Assembly (NCBI RefSeq): GCF_040605455.1
Contig: NZ_JBEXCV010000192.1
Coordinates: 1 to 14,120 of the forward strand
Reading direction: 5' to 3'
Length of the DNA: 14,120 bases
DNA from: Embleya sp040605455
GTDB lineage: Bacteria > Actinomycetota > Actinomycetes > Streptomycetales > Streptomycetaceae
Numbering within the stretch: the stretch's first letter is position 1; the number at the start of each line of letters is the position of its first letter. The notes beneath the pieces were generated by a model. The model saw only the letters and a list, made by a program, of their open reading frames with translations. It was not told where the DNA came from and made no database searches. Of the stretch, positions 14,076-14,120 are shown in pieces. Both the position numbers and the translations under genes were made by a program.

Positions 14076-14120
14076 ATGACCGACGTGGCGATTACGACGA
14101 CCGGGTCGAGTCCGGTGGAG
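14076..14120 (+). CDS. start of an unidentified gene, cut by the window edge
   Basis: GGGAG (14065-14069) stands 6 nt before ATG at 14076, a textbook ribosome binding site. Fifteen codons are visible (MTDVAITTTGSSPVE) with no stop. The Thr/Ser-rich start gives no clue to function. Identity cannot be judged from so little. Confidence 0.6.
   Translation, partial: MTDVAITTTGSSPVE

Noticed and set aside
1..14120. tRNA, rRNA or riboswitch genes
   Set aside because: No cloverleaf-like segment with a TTCGA-type T arm and CCA end, and no known riboswitch core, was seen by eye.

Overview
The window is about 70% GC, uses G/C-ending codons, and carries actinobacterial gene families (mini-circle/DUF664 DinB-like protein, Streptomyces-type tyrosine-recombinase trio, TnsA/Mu-type transposase pair, UrtDE, HrdB-like sigma sequence, CGNR regulator). 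It is most likely an accessory, mobile-element-rich region of a Streptomyces or a close relative.

Left part (1-5304): the tail and right end of an IS3-family insertion sequence, then an intact DinB-like gene on the plus strand. Facing it is a complete three-gene Tn554-like recombinase operon on the minus strand. Its order is tnpA (4002-5180), tnpB (1375-4005), tnpC (797-1378), joined by GTGA and ATGA stop/start overlaps. A strong hairpin at 744-776 separates the converging genes. A duplicated composite motif upstream of tnpA marks the probable element end.

Middle (5305-7501): a Tn7-like remnant. tnsA appears intact. tnsB follows it with a TTGA overlap, but has a -1 frameshift near its start and is cut off exactly where the Tn554-like end begins. 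Two 16-bp direct repeats just outside tnsA look like transposase-binding sites at the element end. No tnsC or tniQ is visible, and the missing 3' part of tnsB is not found on the far side of the Tn554-like element.

Decayed tract (7502-10950): a small hypothetical gene, a 7-bp tandem repeat, and two diverged copies of what looks like the N-terminal (region 1.1) segment of a principal sigma factor, lying 314 bp apart. Next come a urea-transporter ATPase gene (urtE) split by an amber codon and the last about 50 codons of urtD. The urtD tail is fused to a foreign module made of a DUF721 (DciA-like) gene and an upstream hypothetical gene with an apparent frameshift.

Right part (10958-14120): a short-chain dehydrogenase whose catalytic Tyr position holds Leu, divergent from a CGNR-type zinc-finger regulator, with palindromes between them. 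Beyond lie a frameshifted unknown gene remnant, a hairpin, a small acidic protein with an excellent ribosome binding site, and the first 15 codons of another gene. Overall this is a hotspot of nested and decaying mobile DNA. I found no clear novel defence or CRISPR system. The most unusual items are the paired sigma region 1.1 fragments, the recombinase-into-Tn7-like nesting, and the Tyr-less SDR.
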